A stretch of 50,289 nt of DNA, from positions 1 through 50,289 of the forward strand of contig JAICKA010000015.1 in the NCBI GenBank assembly GCA_025928185.1, written 5' to 3'. This document shows positions 8,887 through 16,379 of this stretch, piece by piece. The notes beneath the pieces were generated by a model. It saw only the letters and a list, made by a program, of their open reading frames with translations. It was not told the origin of the DNA and did not search any database. Origin of the DNA: Gemmatimonadaceae bacterium. Lineage in GTDB: Bacteria; Gemmatimonadota; Gemmatimonadetes; Gemmatimonadales; Gemmatimonadaceae. Each line of letters opens with the position of its first letter. Position 1 is the stretch's first letter. Position numbers and translations under genes: made by a program.

Positions 8887-10001
8887 ACGGTCAACCTCCG
8901 CGCCGCGAGCTCGGCGCGCGCTTCGTCCACTCGATCCTCGGACGACTGACCACTGAGCCAATCGGCGAGTGCGGACAATCCGGTCTCGAAGTCGATCTGC
9001 GGCTCGTAGCCGAGAAGACCGCGCGCGCGAGAGATGTCGGCGAAGCAATGCCGGATGTCGCCGACGCGGTACTTGCCCGTGATTTCGGGCTTGATGTACT
9101 CCTTGCCGAGGACCGTCGCCATGCGATGAGCGATGTCCTTGACGCTGTACGAGTTGCCGCTGCCGACGTTGATGGCGCGTCCGATCGCGTCATCCGACTC
9201 GAGCGCGAGGCGACAGGCACGAGCGACGTCGAGCACGCTGACGAAATCGCGACGCTGCTCACCGTCCTCGAATACGCACGGCGCGTTGTCATTCAGCAGG
9301 CGCGACGCGAAGATGGCGAGCACACCCGTGTACGGATTCGAGAGTGCTTGCCGCGTGCCGTAGACATTGAAGAAGCGAAGCGCCGTTGCCGGAATGTTGT
9401 ACGCGTCGCCGATCATGAGGCAGAGTCGCTCCTGATCGTACTTGGATAAGGCATAGACGGACGCAAGCACGGGCCGCTTGGATTCCGGCGTGGGCGCCGG
9501 AATTACGGCTTCGCCATCCGGTCCGCGCGGCTCCCACTCGCCGCGCGCGAACTGATCCTTCGAGCGCTCGACACATTCGAGCTCCGCGCCGTCGGGTCCA
9601 CGATACAATCCTTCGCCGTAGATGCTCATGCTCGACGCGACGACGAGCCTGCCCACCGGGTGCTGGATGAGCGCCTCGAGCAACACGGCCGTGCCGCGAT
9701 TGTTCACGTCGGTATAGCGCTCGATCTCGTACATGCTCTGACCGACGCCGACGACCGATGCGAAATGATAGACGGCGTCGATGCCGTGGAGCGCCTTGCG
9801 CACCGCGTTCGCATCGCGCACGTCGCCGACGATCAGCTCGATGTCGTCGGCGAGATACGCGGGGCGCCGAGCGTCAGGCCCGTGAACCTGTGGCGAGAGA
9901 TTGTCGAGAACCCGGACGCGATAACCGTGTCGGAGGAGTTCGTCGGCGAGGTGTGAGCCAATGAATCCCGCTCCGCCGGTGATGAGTACGTGACCAGGCA
10001 T
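8883..10001 (-). CDS. NAD-dependent epimerase/dehydratase, first gene of sugar operon
   Basis: A 372-residue extended SDR enzyme. It shows TGGAGFIGSHLADELL at the N-terminus, VYHFASVVGVGQSMY, VASSMSIYGEG, and the catalytic YALSKYDQERL with Tyr and Lys four apart. FFNVYGTRQALSNPYTGV is the substrate-binding stretch common to UDP-glucose/GlcNAc 4-epimerase-like proteins. I start it at the ATG at 10001, which has a GGAGG ribosome binding site 4 nt upstream; a longer frame from 10067 has no such site. This is the first gene of the nine-gene run, and its promoter must lie in 10002-10159, between it and the msrB terminator, although I could not pick a convincing -35/-10 pair. Role: nucleotide-sugar interconversion. 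Confidence 0.87.
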   Translation of the reverse strand: MPGHVLITGGAGFIGSHLADELLRHGYRVRVLDNLSPQVHGPDARRPAYLADDIELIVGDVRDANAVRKALHGIDAVYHFASVVGVGQSMYEIERYTDVNNRGTAVLLEALIQHPVGRLVVASSMSIYGEGLYRGPDGAELECVERSKDQFARGEWEPRGPDGEAVIPAPTPESKRPVLASVYALSKYDQERLCLMIGDAYNIPATALRFFNVYGTRQALSNPYTGVLAIFASRLLNDNAPCVFEDGEQRRDFVSVLDVARACRLALESDDAIGRAINVGSGNSYSVKDIAHRMATVLGKEYIKPEITGKYRVGDIRHCFADISRARGLLGYEPQIDFETGLSALADWLSGQSSEDRVDEARAELAARRLTV

Positions 10002-10159
10002 CGGTCCTCCCGAAAGAGGCGCGCGGCGGAACACCGGCCGATGCGGCAGTCGCGCGCCGTGAGACATAGCGGCACACGAGCTGATTTTTCACGTCTCGAG
10101 TCGCGTGCCGGGGGGTAAGTACCTTTGCAAGTGGCACGCCGACGGGTTGCGTCCGCCTC

Positions 10160-10196
10160 AAAAAAACCGACGCGTCTGTTGCGCGCTCGCGCGTCG
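10160..10196 (-). terminator. Intrinsic terminator after msrB
   Basis: On the minus strand the arms CGACGCG and CGCGTCG pair across a 15-nt loop and are followed by GTTTTTTT (plus-strand A-run at 10160-10166). It lies about 44 nt past the msrB stop and would separate msrB from the sugar operon. Confidence 0.65.
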
Positions 10197-10216
10197 CTAT
10201 GAGAGTTCTCTCATAG
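10197..10216. repeat. Perfect 9-bp inverted repeat downstream of msrB
   Basis: CTATGAGAG and CTCTCATAG are separated by only two bases. It abuts the terminator arm at 10190-10196. It could be a second RNA hairpin at the end of msrB or a protein-binding site; there is no T-tract beside it. Confidence 0.4.
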
Positions 10217-10239
10217 TCGACCGTGGCGACGGACGCTAA

Positions 10240-10689
10240 CTATCTCTTGTCGAACAACTTCCTGAACTCGCCGTAGCCTTCCGCCTCGAGCTGCGACAGC
10301 GGAATGAACCGCATCGACGCCGAGTTCATGCAGTAGCGCATGCCCGTCGGCTGCGGACCATCGTTGAAGAGGTGGCCGAGATGTGAGTTGGCTGAGGACG
10401 AGCGCACCTCGGTTCGCTCCATCAAGTGCGTGCGATCCGTCTTCGTCGTCACGTTCTCCGGAACGAGCGGCCTGGTGAAGCTCGGCCAACCGGTGCCCGA
10501 GTCGAACTTGTCGAGTGAGCTGAACAGCGGCTCTCCCGATACCACATCCACATAGATGCCAGGCTCGTGATTGTCCCAGTATTCATTCTGAAACGGTCGC
10601 TCGGTGCGATCGCGCTGTGTCACCTCGTACTGCATCGGGGTGAGCTTGCTCTTCAGTTCGCCGTCGTCGGGCTTGTTGAAGTCGCTCAT
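10240..10689 (-). CDS. msrB: Peptide-methionine (R)-S-oxide reductase MsrB
   Basis: A 149-residue MsrB that reduces the R-epimer of methionine sulfoxide in proteins with thioredoxin or another reductant. [14 protein letters not shown] (60-74), [10 protein letters not shown] (101-110) and [11 protein letters not shown] (118-128) are the family blocks; Cys120 is the catalytic cysteine. The two CxxC zinc sites of the zinc form are absent, and the position often used for a resolving cysteine (Thr66 in GTGWPSF) is not Cys. The ATG at 10689 has GGAGA about 8 nt upstream; a frame extending to 10752 lacks such a site. There is no signal peptide, so it is probably cytosolic. It appears monocistronic, with a terminator about 45 nt downstream. 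Confidence 0.95.
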   Translation of the reverse strand: MSDFNKPDDGELKSKLTPMQYEVTQRDRTERPFQNEYWDNHEPGIYVDVVSGEPLFSSLDKFDSGTGWPSFTRPLVPENVTTKTDRTHLMERTEVRSSSANSHLGHLFNDGPQPTGMRYCMNSASMRFIPLSQLEAEGYGEFRKLFDKR

Positions 10690-10770
10690 GATTGCGTCTC
10701 CGTTCTGCTGACGTTGGAAATTCGATGTGTTGAAATCTGACCGCGGCCGCAAGGCGCGAGAATGCTAAAA

Positions 10771-10799
10771 GGGGGATCGACGTCCACCGTCGATCCCCC
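10771..10799 (-). terminator. Intrinsic terminator of the Lys-rich exported protein gene
   Basis: A perfect 12-bp stem (GGGGGATCGACG with CGTCGATCCCCC) closes a 5-nt loop. On the minus strand it is followed by TTTTAGCATT. It lies 31 nt past the stop of the gene at 10831-11235. Confidence 0.75.
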
Positions 10800-10830
10800 C
10801 GCGTACTTCGTGCCTCGACCGCCGGCGCGG

Positions 10831-11235
10831 TCACTCAGGCTTTCTGACCGTCGTGTCGACTTTCGCCTTCGTCTGCTTGCCGGTTTTCGTGAGCGTGTGA
10901 TGCGCGCTCGCAGCCGTCTGCTTGGTGGTGTGCTTGATCTGCGCTCCGGCGCGCTTGCCCGCGTGGCTCACGGAGTGAGCGGCTTTGCCGACGTCGCCGC
11001 CGACCTTGTGGATTCCGGTCGCCTTGCCGAGGGTGGCCTTGGTGTCGTTGCCTGCCTTCTTCAGCGTCTTGTGGGCGGCGCTGCCGACGTCGCCGGCGTC
11101 CTGCTTGATGGTGTTGCCCGCCTTCTTGAGGGCATGGTGTATTTTTGCTTCGGTCTTCGTGGTCGACTGGGCCGCCGCTGTGCCGGCCAACGCCAGCGAC
11201 AGTGCACCCGTCATGAGTAGATAATGAATTCGCAT
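10831..11235 (-). CDS. Exported Lys/Ala/His-rich LEA- or histone-H1-like protein
   Basis: A 134-residue protein starting MRIHYLLMTGALSLALAG with a signal peptide that should be cut after TAAAQ (about residue 23). The mature part is almost entirely Lys, Ala, Thr, His and Gly in loose 11-residue cycles: HHALKKAGNTIKQDAGD, HKTLKKAGNDTKATLGK, AAHSVSHAGKRAGAQIK, AHHTLTKTGKQTKAKVD. This resembles group 3 LEA proteins and bacterial H1-like tails, but a signal peptide argues against a nucleoid role. Such composition is expected to be an amphipathic helix or disordered, very basic, and possibly able to bind polyanions or metals at the cell envelope. The start at 11235 has GGGGAG about 10 nt upstream. 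The function is not known; stress protection of the envelope is a guess. Confidence 0.72.
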   Translation of the reverse strand: MRIHYLLMTGALSLALAGTAAAQSTTKTEAKIHHALKKAGNTIKQDAGDVGSAAHKTLKKAGNDTKATLGKATGIHKVGGDVGKAAHSVSHAGKRAGAQIKHTTKQTAASAHHTLTKTGKQTKAKVDTTVRKPE

Positions 11236-11277
11236 GTGGTGATCTCCCCGGTCCCTCCGTACCGCGCGCCGGCCGAC

Positions 11278-11316
11278 CGTCGCCGTCGCACGAGCTCGTC
11301 CGAGCTCCCGGCGACG
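11278..11316. repeat. Nested 39-bp inverted repeat between divergent genes
   Basis: Outer arms CGTCGCCG (11278-11285) and CGGCGACG (11309-11316) enclose inner arms GAGCTCG (11292-11298) and CGAGCTC (11301-11307). It sits in the 179-bp spacer between the Lys-rich protein gene (minus) and the YbjQ-like gene (plus), so it could be an operator or a leader hairpin. No -10 box could be fixed. Confidence 0.4.
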
Positions 11317-11414
11317 TTCAATGCAAATCGCGGGCACATTGCGGCGGGCGCAGCCACATGGCGGCGGCCGTGCCAATCAGCGAAATTCGAGACCATTCCC
11401 AACGGGAGATGACC

Positions 11415-11771
11415 ATGCCGACCACCGCGGGGCCGGAGTTCCTGACGACCACTGGAATCGAGATCGACGGATACGACGTCGTGCGGACGCTCGGCATCGT
11501 GCGCGGCATCGTCGTGCGCTCGCGCTCGGTGTTCGGCCAGGTCGGCGTCAAGTTTCAAACGCTGTTCGGCGGAAACATCTCGCTGCTCGAGGAGCTGTGC
11601 GAACGCTCGCGCGCCGAAGCGTTCGACAAGGCCGTGGCCCACGCGCAGGCGCTCGGCGCCAACGCGCTCGTGGCCACACGCTACGACGCGACCGAGATCA
11701 TGCCCGGCGTTTCCGAAGTGCTGTGCTACGGAACCGCGGTGCGCGTAGCGCCGCGGCTGCGGGGTGCGTGA
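11415..11771 (+). CDS. YbjQ/UPF0145 (DUF74) family protein
   Basis: A 118-residue member of the YbjQ/UPF0145 family, sometimes called putative heavy-metal-binding proteins, which are reported to form small oligomers. The typical blocks are GYDVVRTLGIVRGIVVRSRS, the FGGNISLLEELCERSRAEA region, AQALGANALVATRYD and SEVLCYGTAVRV. Family length is about 105 residues; the extra part is a short N-terminal tail. The ATG at 11415 has GGGAG 6 nt upstream; another ATG at 11409 is less well placed. Its stop shares one base with the start of the DHA2 transporter (TGATG), so the two are probably cotranslated. No biochemical role is established for the family. Confidence 0.85.
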   Translation: MPTTAGPEFLTTTGIEIDGYDVVRTLGIVRGIVVRSRSVFGQVGVKFQTLFGGNISLLEELCERSRAEAFDKAVAHAQALGANALVATRYDATEIMPGVSEVLCYGTAVRVAPRLRGA

Positions 11772-13399
11772 TGGGCAGCTCGGCGGCCGGGATGACGGCG
11801 GGGGTCGGAATGACGGGCGGTCGCGCCATGGCCGACGAGGACATCAACCAGCATCGCTGGCTCATTCTCCTCGGACTGATGACGGCCGGTGTCATGGAAG
11901 TGCTCGACACCACGATCATCAACGTCGCGCTGCCGCAGATGGCGGGCAATCTCGGCGCGACCATCCAGGAGATCGCGTGGGTGAGCACCGGCTACATCCT
12001 GTCGAACGTCGTCGTGCTGCCGATGACGGCGTTCTTTACTGCCACCTTCGGCCGCCGAAACTATCTGTCGGCGTCGATTCTGATCTTCGTCGGCGCCTCG
12101 TTCATGTGCGGCACCTCGCACACGCTGGGCGAGCTCATTCTCTGGCGGGTGGTTCAGGGCGCGGGCGGCGCTGCACTGCTCTCCACGGCGCAAGCGACGA
12201 TCCGACAGATCTTTCCGCGCGAGCAACAGGGAATGGTCCAGTCGATCTTCATGCTCGGCATCATCGTCGCGCCGACGCTCGGACCGACGCTCGGCGGCTG
12301 GATCACCGACAACTACAACTGGGGCTGGTGCTTCTTCATCAACGTGCCGATCGGCATCTGCTCCGTGTTTCTCGTCACGGGTTTTCTGCACGACCCTCCG
12401 CATCAACAGCGGCGCAGCGGCCCGGTGGACTGGCTTGGCATCAGCCTGTTGATCGTCGGCCTCGCGTCGCTCCAGTATGTGCTCGAGGAAGGGCGCGAAA
12501 AGGATTGGTTCGGCGATCAGCTGATCGTTCGGCTCACGATCATCGCCTCGATCGCGCTGGTGACGATGGTCTGGTGGGAGCTGTCGTCGAGAAACAAGCA
12601 CCCCATCGTGAACTTCCGCGTATTGAAGAACCGTGATCTCGCCGGCTCGATCTTTCTCTTCATCGCGCTCGGCTTCGGACTCTATGGCGGCACGTTCCTC
12701 TTTCCGCTGTTCACGCAGAACCTGCTCGGCTTCACGCCGACCGAAACGGGGCTCGCGCTCATGCCGGGAGGCATCGCAACGGCGGTGGTCGCGCTCGTGT
12801 GCGGCAAGCTGCTGAATGGCGAGCGGCCACTGGTCGACGCGCGACTGCTCATCTACGTGGGACTGGCGGTGTTCGTCTACGCGATGTGGCAGCTGGGTCA
12901 TCTCACGACCTCGGCCGGCTATTCCGACGCGCGCTATCCGCTCATCATCCGCGGCATCGCGATGGGATTCCTGTTCACGCCCATCAACTTCGTCGCGTAC
13001 GCCAACCTCAAGCCGAGCGAGGCGCAGCAGGCGTCTGGGCTGATCAATCTGTCGAGGCAGCTCGGCGGATCATTCGGAATCGCCATCATCACGACGTATC
13101 TCGACCACCAGATCGCAATTCACCGCGCGGATCTCGTCTCGAACACGTATGCGGCCAATCCGCTGTTCATGCAGCGCCAGCAGCAGGCGGTCGCGGGATT
13201 GATGTCGCACGGGTACAGCGCGTATCAGGCCCACCAGGGTGCGATCGCGATCATCGACCGCATGCTTACCGGCCAGGCGCTGATGTTGAGCTACAACGAC
13301 GCGTGGCTCATGATCCTCGCCACGTTCATCATCGTCGCGCCGGCGGTGCTGATCATCCGCAAGGCCGAGGGGCATGCGCCGGTCGGTGGGATGCACTGA
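11771..13399 (+). CDS. DHA2-family MFS drug efflux transporter (EmrB/QacA type)
   Basis: A 542-residue inner-membrane proton antiporter with the 14-helix plan of the DHA2 family. The first helix holds the VMEVLDTTIINVALPQMA motif with the conserved Asp. It is followed by WVSTGYILSNVVVLPMTAF, motif A (FFTATFGRRNY), motif B (WRVVQGAGGAAL) and motif C (GIIVAPTLGPTLGGWI). The ATG at 11771 shares a base with the YbjQ stop; an internal ATG at 11828 just before DEDINQHRW would give a more usual length. EmrB proteins normally work with an EmrA adaptor and TolC, but neither is adjacent here. Substrates are probably amphipathic drugs or metabolites. A strong hairpin with a T-rich tail ends the unit 98 nt later. 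Confidence 0.92.
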   Translation: MGSSAAGMTAGVGMTGGRAMADEDINQHRWLILLGLMTAGVMEVLDTTIINVALPQMAGNLGATIQEIAWVSTGYILSNVVVLPMTAFFTATFGRRNYLSASILIFVGASFMCGTSHTLGELILWRVVQGAGGAALLSTAQATIRQIFPREQQGMVQSIFMLGIIVAPTLGPTLGGWITDNYNWGWCFFINVPIGICSVFLVTGFLHDPPHQQRRSGPVDWLGISLLIVGLASLQYVLEEGREKDWFGDQLIVRLTIIASIALVTMVWWELSSRNKHPIVNFRVLKNRDLAGSIFLFIALGFGLYGGTFLFPLFTQNLLGFTPTETGLALMPGGIATAVVALVCGKLLNGERPLVDARLLIYVGLAVFVYAMWQLGHLTTSAGYSDARYPLIIRGIAMGFLFTPINFVAYANLKPSEAQQASGLINLSRQLGGSFGIAIITTYLDHQIAIHRADLVSNTYAANPLFMQRQQQAVAGLMSHGYSAYQAHQGAIAIIDRMLTGQALMLSYNDAWLMILATFIIVAPAVLIIRKAEGHAPVGGMH

Positions 13400-13496
13400 G
13401 CCGCGAGCGGCGAGCGGGTTTCGTCAAACCTCGGCACCGGCGTGATTTACAACAGTCGGCCTCCCGGACGCGTACATTAGATACATATGGAAGGTG

Positions 13497-13530
13497 GCGG
13501 CGCCTCCAGGTGGGAGGCGCCGCTTTGTTT
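13497..13530 (+). terminator. Hairpin with T-rich tail after the DHA2 transporter
   Basis: GCGGCGCCTCC pairs with GGAGGCGCCGC across AGGTG, followed by TTTGTTT at 13524-13530. It probably ends the YbjQ/transporter transcript. Because the sigma-factor gene begins 55 nt further on, it could also act as a leader hairpin for that operon. Confidence 0.65.
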
Positions 13531-13585
13531 CCCGGTGGGGGCGCACCAAACGCCGCCGGCTGCATCTCCGTACTGCCAAATACGA

Positions 13586-14221
13586 ATGGAAAGCTCCCTC
13601 GAGAACGGACCTCTGGAGAGGTCCGCCGACACCGCGAATCGCCACACTGCCCGTCCGGTACTGGTTACGGATCAGGCAGCAGCGGAGCAGTGTCTCATCG
13701 AGCGGGCGCGGGTGGGCGACGCCGAGGCATTCGGCGCGCTGGTCGAGTGCTATTTGCCGCGCGCACTGCGGCTTGCGCTCCGGCTGCTCCGCCAACGGGA
13801 GGATGCTGAGGACCTCGTTCAGGACGCCTTCCTGTCAGCATTGCGACACATAGACACCTTCGACCCGCACCGCCCGTTCTGGCCGTGGTTGTCGCGGATC
13901 ATCGTCAATCGAGGAATCGATTTGAGTGCGGCGCGCTCGATCCGCGTCACCTCAGAGCTGACGCCGGACCTGGCCGACGGCGGTGAATCGCCATCCGCCG
14001 GTGCCGAGCGCGATGACATCTTCAGCCGTGTGCGCCGCGCGATGAGTGCGCTGCCGCCGCGCCGGCGGTTGGTCGTCGAGCTGTTCGAGCTGGACGGCCT
14101 GACGGTCGCCGAGATTGCCCGGACGCTGGAGACGGCACCCGCCACGGTCCGCTGGCATTTGCACGTCGCCCGACGCCAGCTCCGCCAGGCATTGCAGTCG
14201 CTGCGCGAGGCGAGCGCATGA
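13586..14221 (+). CDS. ECF-type RNA polymerase sigma factor (efflux operon)
   Basis: A 211-residue extracytoplasmic-function sigma factor. Region 2 reads DAEAFGALVECYLPRALRLA then EDAEDLVQDAFLSALRHI, the core-binding and -10 recognition helices. Region 4 reads LPPRRRLVVELFELDGLTVA and ETAPATVRWHLHVARRQLRQ, a helix-turn-helix for the -35 box. The start at 13586 is preferred because the frame upstream passes through the terminator hairpin, but no strong ribosome binding site is seen and the start is uncertain. It overlaps the next gene by 4 nt (ATGA). By analogy with other sigma/anti-sigma pairs it should activate its own operon, here an LTxxQ sensor and an efflux pump. Confidence 0.9.
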   Translation: MESSLENGPLERSADTANRHTARPVLVTDQAAAEQCLIERARVGDAEAFGALVECYLPRALRLALRLLRQREDAEDLVQDAFLSALRHIDTFDPHRPFWPWLSRIIVNRGIDLSAARSIRVTSELTPDLADGGESPSAGAERDDIFSRVRRAMSALPPRRRLVVELFELDGLTVAEIARTLETAPATVRWHLHVARRQLRQALQSLREASA

Positions 14222-14613
14222 CGCGTCACGCCGACCCGAAACGCGATCGGGAGCTCGCCGGCCTTCTTCGTGCCACTGAGCCGAGCGGTCTGCCGACCGA
14301 TGCGCAGATCCGTGCGCTCTCGGATCGCATTCGCGCCGCCGCGGCGCCGATGCTCGAGCAGCGGGAGCTGCGGTCGCGCACGATCTGGGATTACACCGAG
14401 TACTGGTCGGGCACGCTGATCCGCCTCGGTCTTGCAACGGCGGTCGCCGCCAGCGTCTGTCTGTTCTGGCTGTCGAACAGCCGCAGCACAGCTGCGGACG
14501 TGCCGCCGGAACGCGTGGCGCTGATCGGCGCTGCGACGAACCGGGTATCGTCGCACGATCTTCTCGATCTGCTCACGGCCGAATCGCCGGCTCCGCCACA
14601 GCATCGGCGGTGA
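14218..14613 (+). CDS. Single-pass membrane protein, probable anti-sigma factor
   Basis: A 131-residue protein with one clear membrane helix near residues 66-86 (LIRLGLATAVAASVCLFWLS). The N-terminal 65 residues are charged and face the cytosol, with helices RDRELAGLLRATEPSGLPTD and DAQIRALSDRIRAAAAPMLE. About 45 residues lie outside. There is no zinc-binding HxxxCxxC motif, so it is not a classical ZAS anti-sigma factor. The position is decisive: it starts inside the sigma-factor stop (ATGA) and ends inside the next start (GTGA). This is how CnrY-like and other one-helix anti-sigma factors are arranged. Function is inferred from context and topology only. Confidence 0.65.
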   Translation: MTRHADPKRDRELAGLLRATEPSGLPTDAQIRALSDRIRAAAAPMLEQRELRSRTIWDYTEYWSGTLIRLGLATAVAASVCLFWLSNSRSTAADVPPERVALIGAATNRVSSHDLLDLLTAESPAPPQHRR

Positions 14614-15068
14614 CGATGAGCGCGTCCGGAGTGAATCAGCCGTCCAGTCGGGCGCGCGCGCTCGTCGCGCTCGTCGCACTGGTGTTCGCCAGCGGGGTCG
14701 CCGGTGCGGCGATCGAGCGCGCGGTAACGCGGCCGGCGCCAATCACGCGATTGGCCGACACGACGTTTCATCCGCTGTCGTCGATCCTGCGGTCTCCAAC
14801 GGCGCAGGATCATCTGCGGTACCGGATCGAGCTGTCGCAGGCGCTCGGGCTGTCGCCGGCCCAGGAGTCGGCGATCGACAGCATCATGTCGATGCGTGCG
14901 GGCGAGTTCAACGCACTGCGCGAGGAGATCCGACCGCGCGTGGACCTGCTGGTGACGAGCGTGCGCGCGGACATCGAACGAACCCTCACCACCGAGCAAC
15001 GCGAGAAATTTCGCGCGCTCCAGCGGCGCGACCGCGAGCAGCTCGTCTCGAATGGCCAAGCCCCTTAA
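14610..15068 (+). CDS. Periplasmic LTxxQ (CpxP/Spy/CnrX-like) sensor protein
   Basis: A 152-residue protein with an N-terminal membrane anchor or signal (RALVALVALVFASGVAGAA, about 17-35) and a helical periplasmic part. Two LTxxQ-like motifs, LSPAQ at 81-85 and LTTEQ at 126-130, mark the CpxP/Spy/CnrX superfamily, whose members sense misfolded protein or metal in the periplasm. His54 and His68 could be ligands, but I cannot match the CnrX metal site. The GTG at 14610 overlaps the anti-sigma stop; an ATG at 14616 is equally possible. With the sigma factor and anti-sigma partner it forms a three-gene sensing module upstream of an RND pump. Confidence 0.75.
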   Translation: MTMSASGVNQPSSRARALVALVALVFASGVAGAAIERAVTRPAPITRLADTTFHPLSSILRSPTAQDHLRYRIELSQALGLSPAQESAIDSIMSMRAGEFNALREEIRPRVDLLVTSVRADIERTLTTEQREKFRALQRRDREQLVSNGQAP

Positions 15069-15086
15069 CTGATCTTTCCCCTTCCC

Positions 15087-16379
15087 ATGCTCTCTCGCTC
15101 ATTCCCGCTTCGCGCCGCCCTGGTCGTGACTGGCCTGGCCGTTGCCGCGTGCCACTCGAAAACGCAGCAGGCCGCGCCGTTGCCAACCGCGGAGGTCACG
15201 CGCGGCAACATTGCCGTGCGCGTGCAAGCGACCGGCGTCGTCGAGCCGGCGGACACGGTCCTCGTCAAGTCGAAGGCGTCGGGCATGGTGCTCCAGATGC
15301 CGGTGGACGTCGGCTCGGTCGTGAAGCCTGGCGATCTGCTCGCGCAGGTGGATCCGCGTGACGTGCGCAATCAGTACGATCAAGCGGTGGCGGACGACGT
15401 CGTGTCGAGCGCGTCGCTTCGCAAGGCGCTCGCGGATCAGGCGCGCGAGGACACGCTGTTCATGCGACACGTCGTCACGGCGGCACAGCATGACAGCTCG
15501 AAGGCGACCACGGCCGCGGCGGTCGCGGACATCGTGGAAAAGCGCGCCAACCTGGACCTGGCGCTTCAAAAGCTGCAAGACGCCACTGTCAGAGCGCCGA
15601 TCTCGGGCACGGTGATCAGCCGTCCGATCACCACCGGCCAGATCATCACGTCGGCCACCTCGGCAAACGGCGGCACCACGTTGATGACGATCGCGGACTT
15701 GTCACGCGTTCGGATGCGTGTGACGATCGACGAGGTCGAGATGGCGAATGTGCGGCTCGGCGAAAAGGCCACCGTGCTCGTCGACGCGTTTCCGAACCGG
15801 ACGTTCGACGGAACGGTGGAGAAGGTCGAGCCGCAGGCGATCGTCGACCAGGGTGTGACGTTCTTTCCGGTGCTGGTGAGCATCAGCAATCGTGATGGTT
15901 TGCTCATGCCCGGGATGAACGGCGAAGTCACGATCAACGCGGGCGATCTGACCAACGTCGTGCAGGTGCCGATCGACGCCGTGCGTCCCACGAACGAGCT
16001 GGCGCCGGTATCGCGGATGTTCGGCGTTCCGGTGGACACGCTCACGGGCGAGTTGCGGCGCGAGCTGACCGGCGGCGAAGGCACGACGGGGGTTCCGGGC
16101 CGGTACGCCGTCGTCCAGCAGTCAGACGGATCGTTCGAGATGCGCGAAGTGAAAACTGGTCCGAGCGATCTGCGCGTGGCGCAGGTCGTCAGCGGGCTGC
16201 AACCGGGCGATCACGTGGTGATGCTCGGCGCGATCATCACGACGCGGCCGGTGTCGCCGCCCAAGCTCACGATCGCCGCGAATTTGCGACGGGACGGCGC
16301 CGTGTCCGAAGCGACGCCGCGCTCCAGCGCGAAGGGCGCGAACAATTCCACGGCGAACGGTCAGGTGCCTCGCCAGTGA
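15087..16379 (+). CDS. Periplasmic efflux adaptor, MacA/HlyD-type lipoprotein
   Basis: A 430-residue membrane-fusion protein. The N-terminus is a lipoprotein signal (VTGLAVAACHSK) with the lipobox Cys near residue 22. A barrel-sandwich half LVKSKASGMVLQMPVDVGSV, an alpha-hairpin of about 90 residues (YDQAVADDVVSSASLRKALA onward), the second lipoyl half VRAPISGTVISRPITTGQ, and a beta-barrel domain (VRMRVTIDEVEMANVRLGEK) follow in that order. This arrangement, with the long C-terminal domain, is closest to adaptors of MacB-type ABC pumps, yet no MacB-like ATPase is encoded nearby. It starts 18 nt after the LTxxQ gene and ends in TGATG overlap with the TolC-like gene. It either pairs with a pump elsewhere or forms a mixed complex with the second adaptor. 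Confidence 0.87.
   Translation: MLSRSFPLRAALVVTGLAVAACHSKTQQAAPLPTAEVTRGNIAVRVQATGVVEPADTVLVKSKASGMVLQMPVDVGSVVKPGDLLAQVDPRDVRNQYDQAVADDVVSSASLRKALADQAREDTLFMRHVVTAAQHDSSKATTAAAVADIVEKRANLDLALQKLQDATVRAPISGTVISRPITTGQIITSATSANGGTTLMTIADLSRVRMRVTIDEVEMANVRLGEKATVLVDAFPNRTFDGTVEKVEPQAIVDQGVTFFPVLVSISNRDGLLMPGMNGEVTINAGDLTNVVQVPIDAVRPTNELAPVSRMFGVPVDTLTGELRRELTGGEGTTGVPGRYAVVQQSDGSFEMREVKTGPSDLRVAQVVSGLQPGDHVVMLGAIITTRPVSPPKLTIAANLRRDGAVSEATPRSSAKGANNSTANGQVPRQ

Noticed and set aside
7768..8949. A 393-codon plus-strand open frame over the sugar epimerase
   Set aside because: No recognisable fold; the minus strand encodes a full SDR enzyme with all motifs.
10128..10152. A sigma-54 promoter-like TGGCAC...TTGC on the plus strand
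   Set aside because: The GG and GC elements are 14 bp apart instead of 10, and there is no plus-strand gene downstream.
11321..11770. A 150-codon N-terminal extension of the DHA2 transporter
   Set aside because: It is read through the YbjQ-like gene in another frame and has no protein-like pattern; the ATG at 11771 is coupled to the YbjQ stop.
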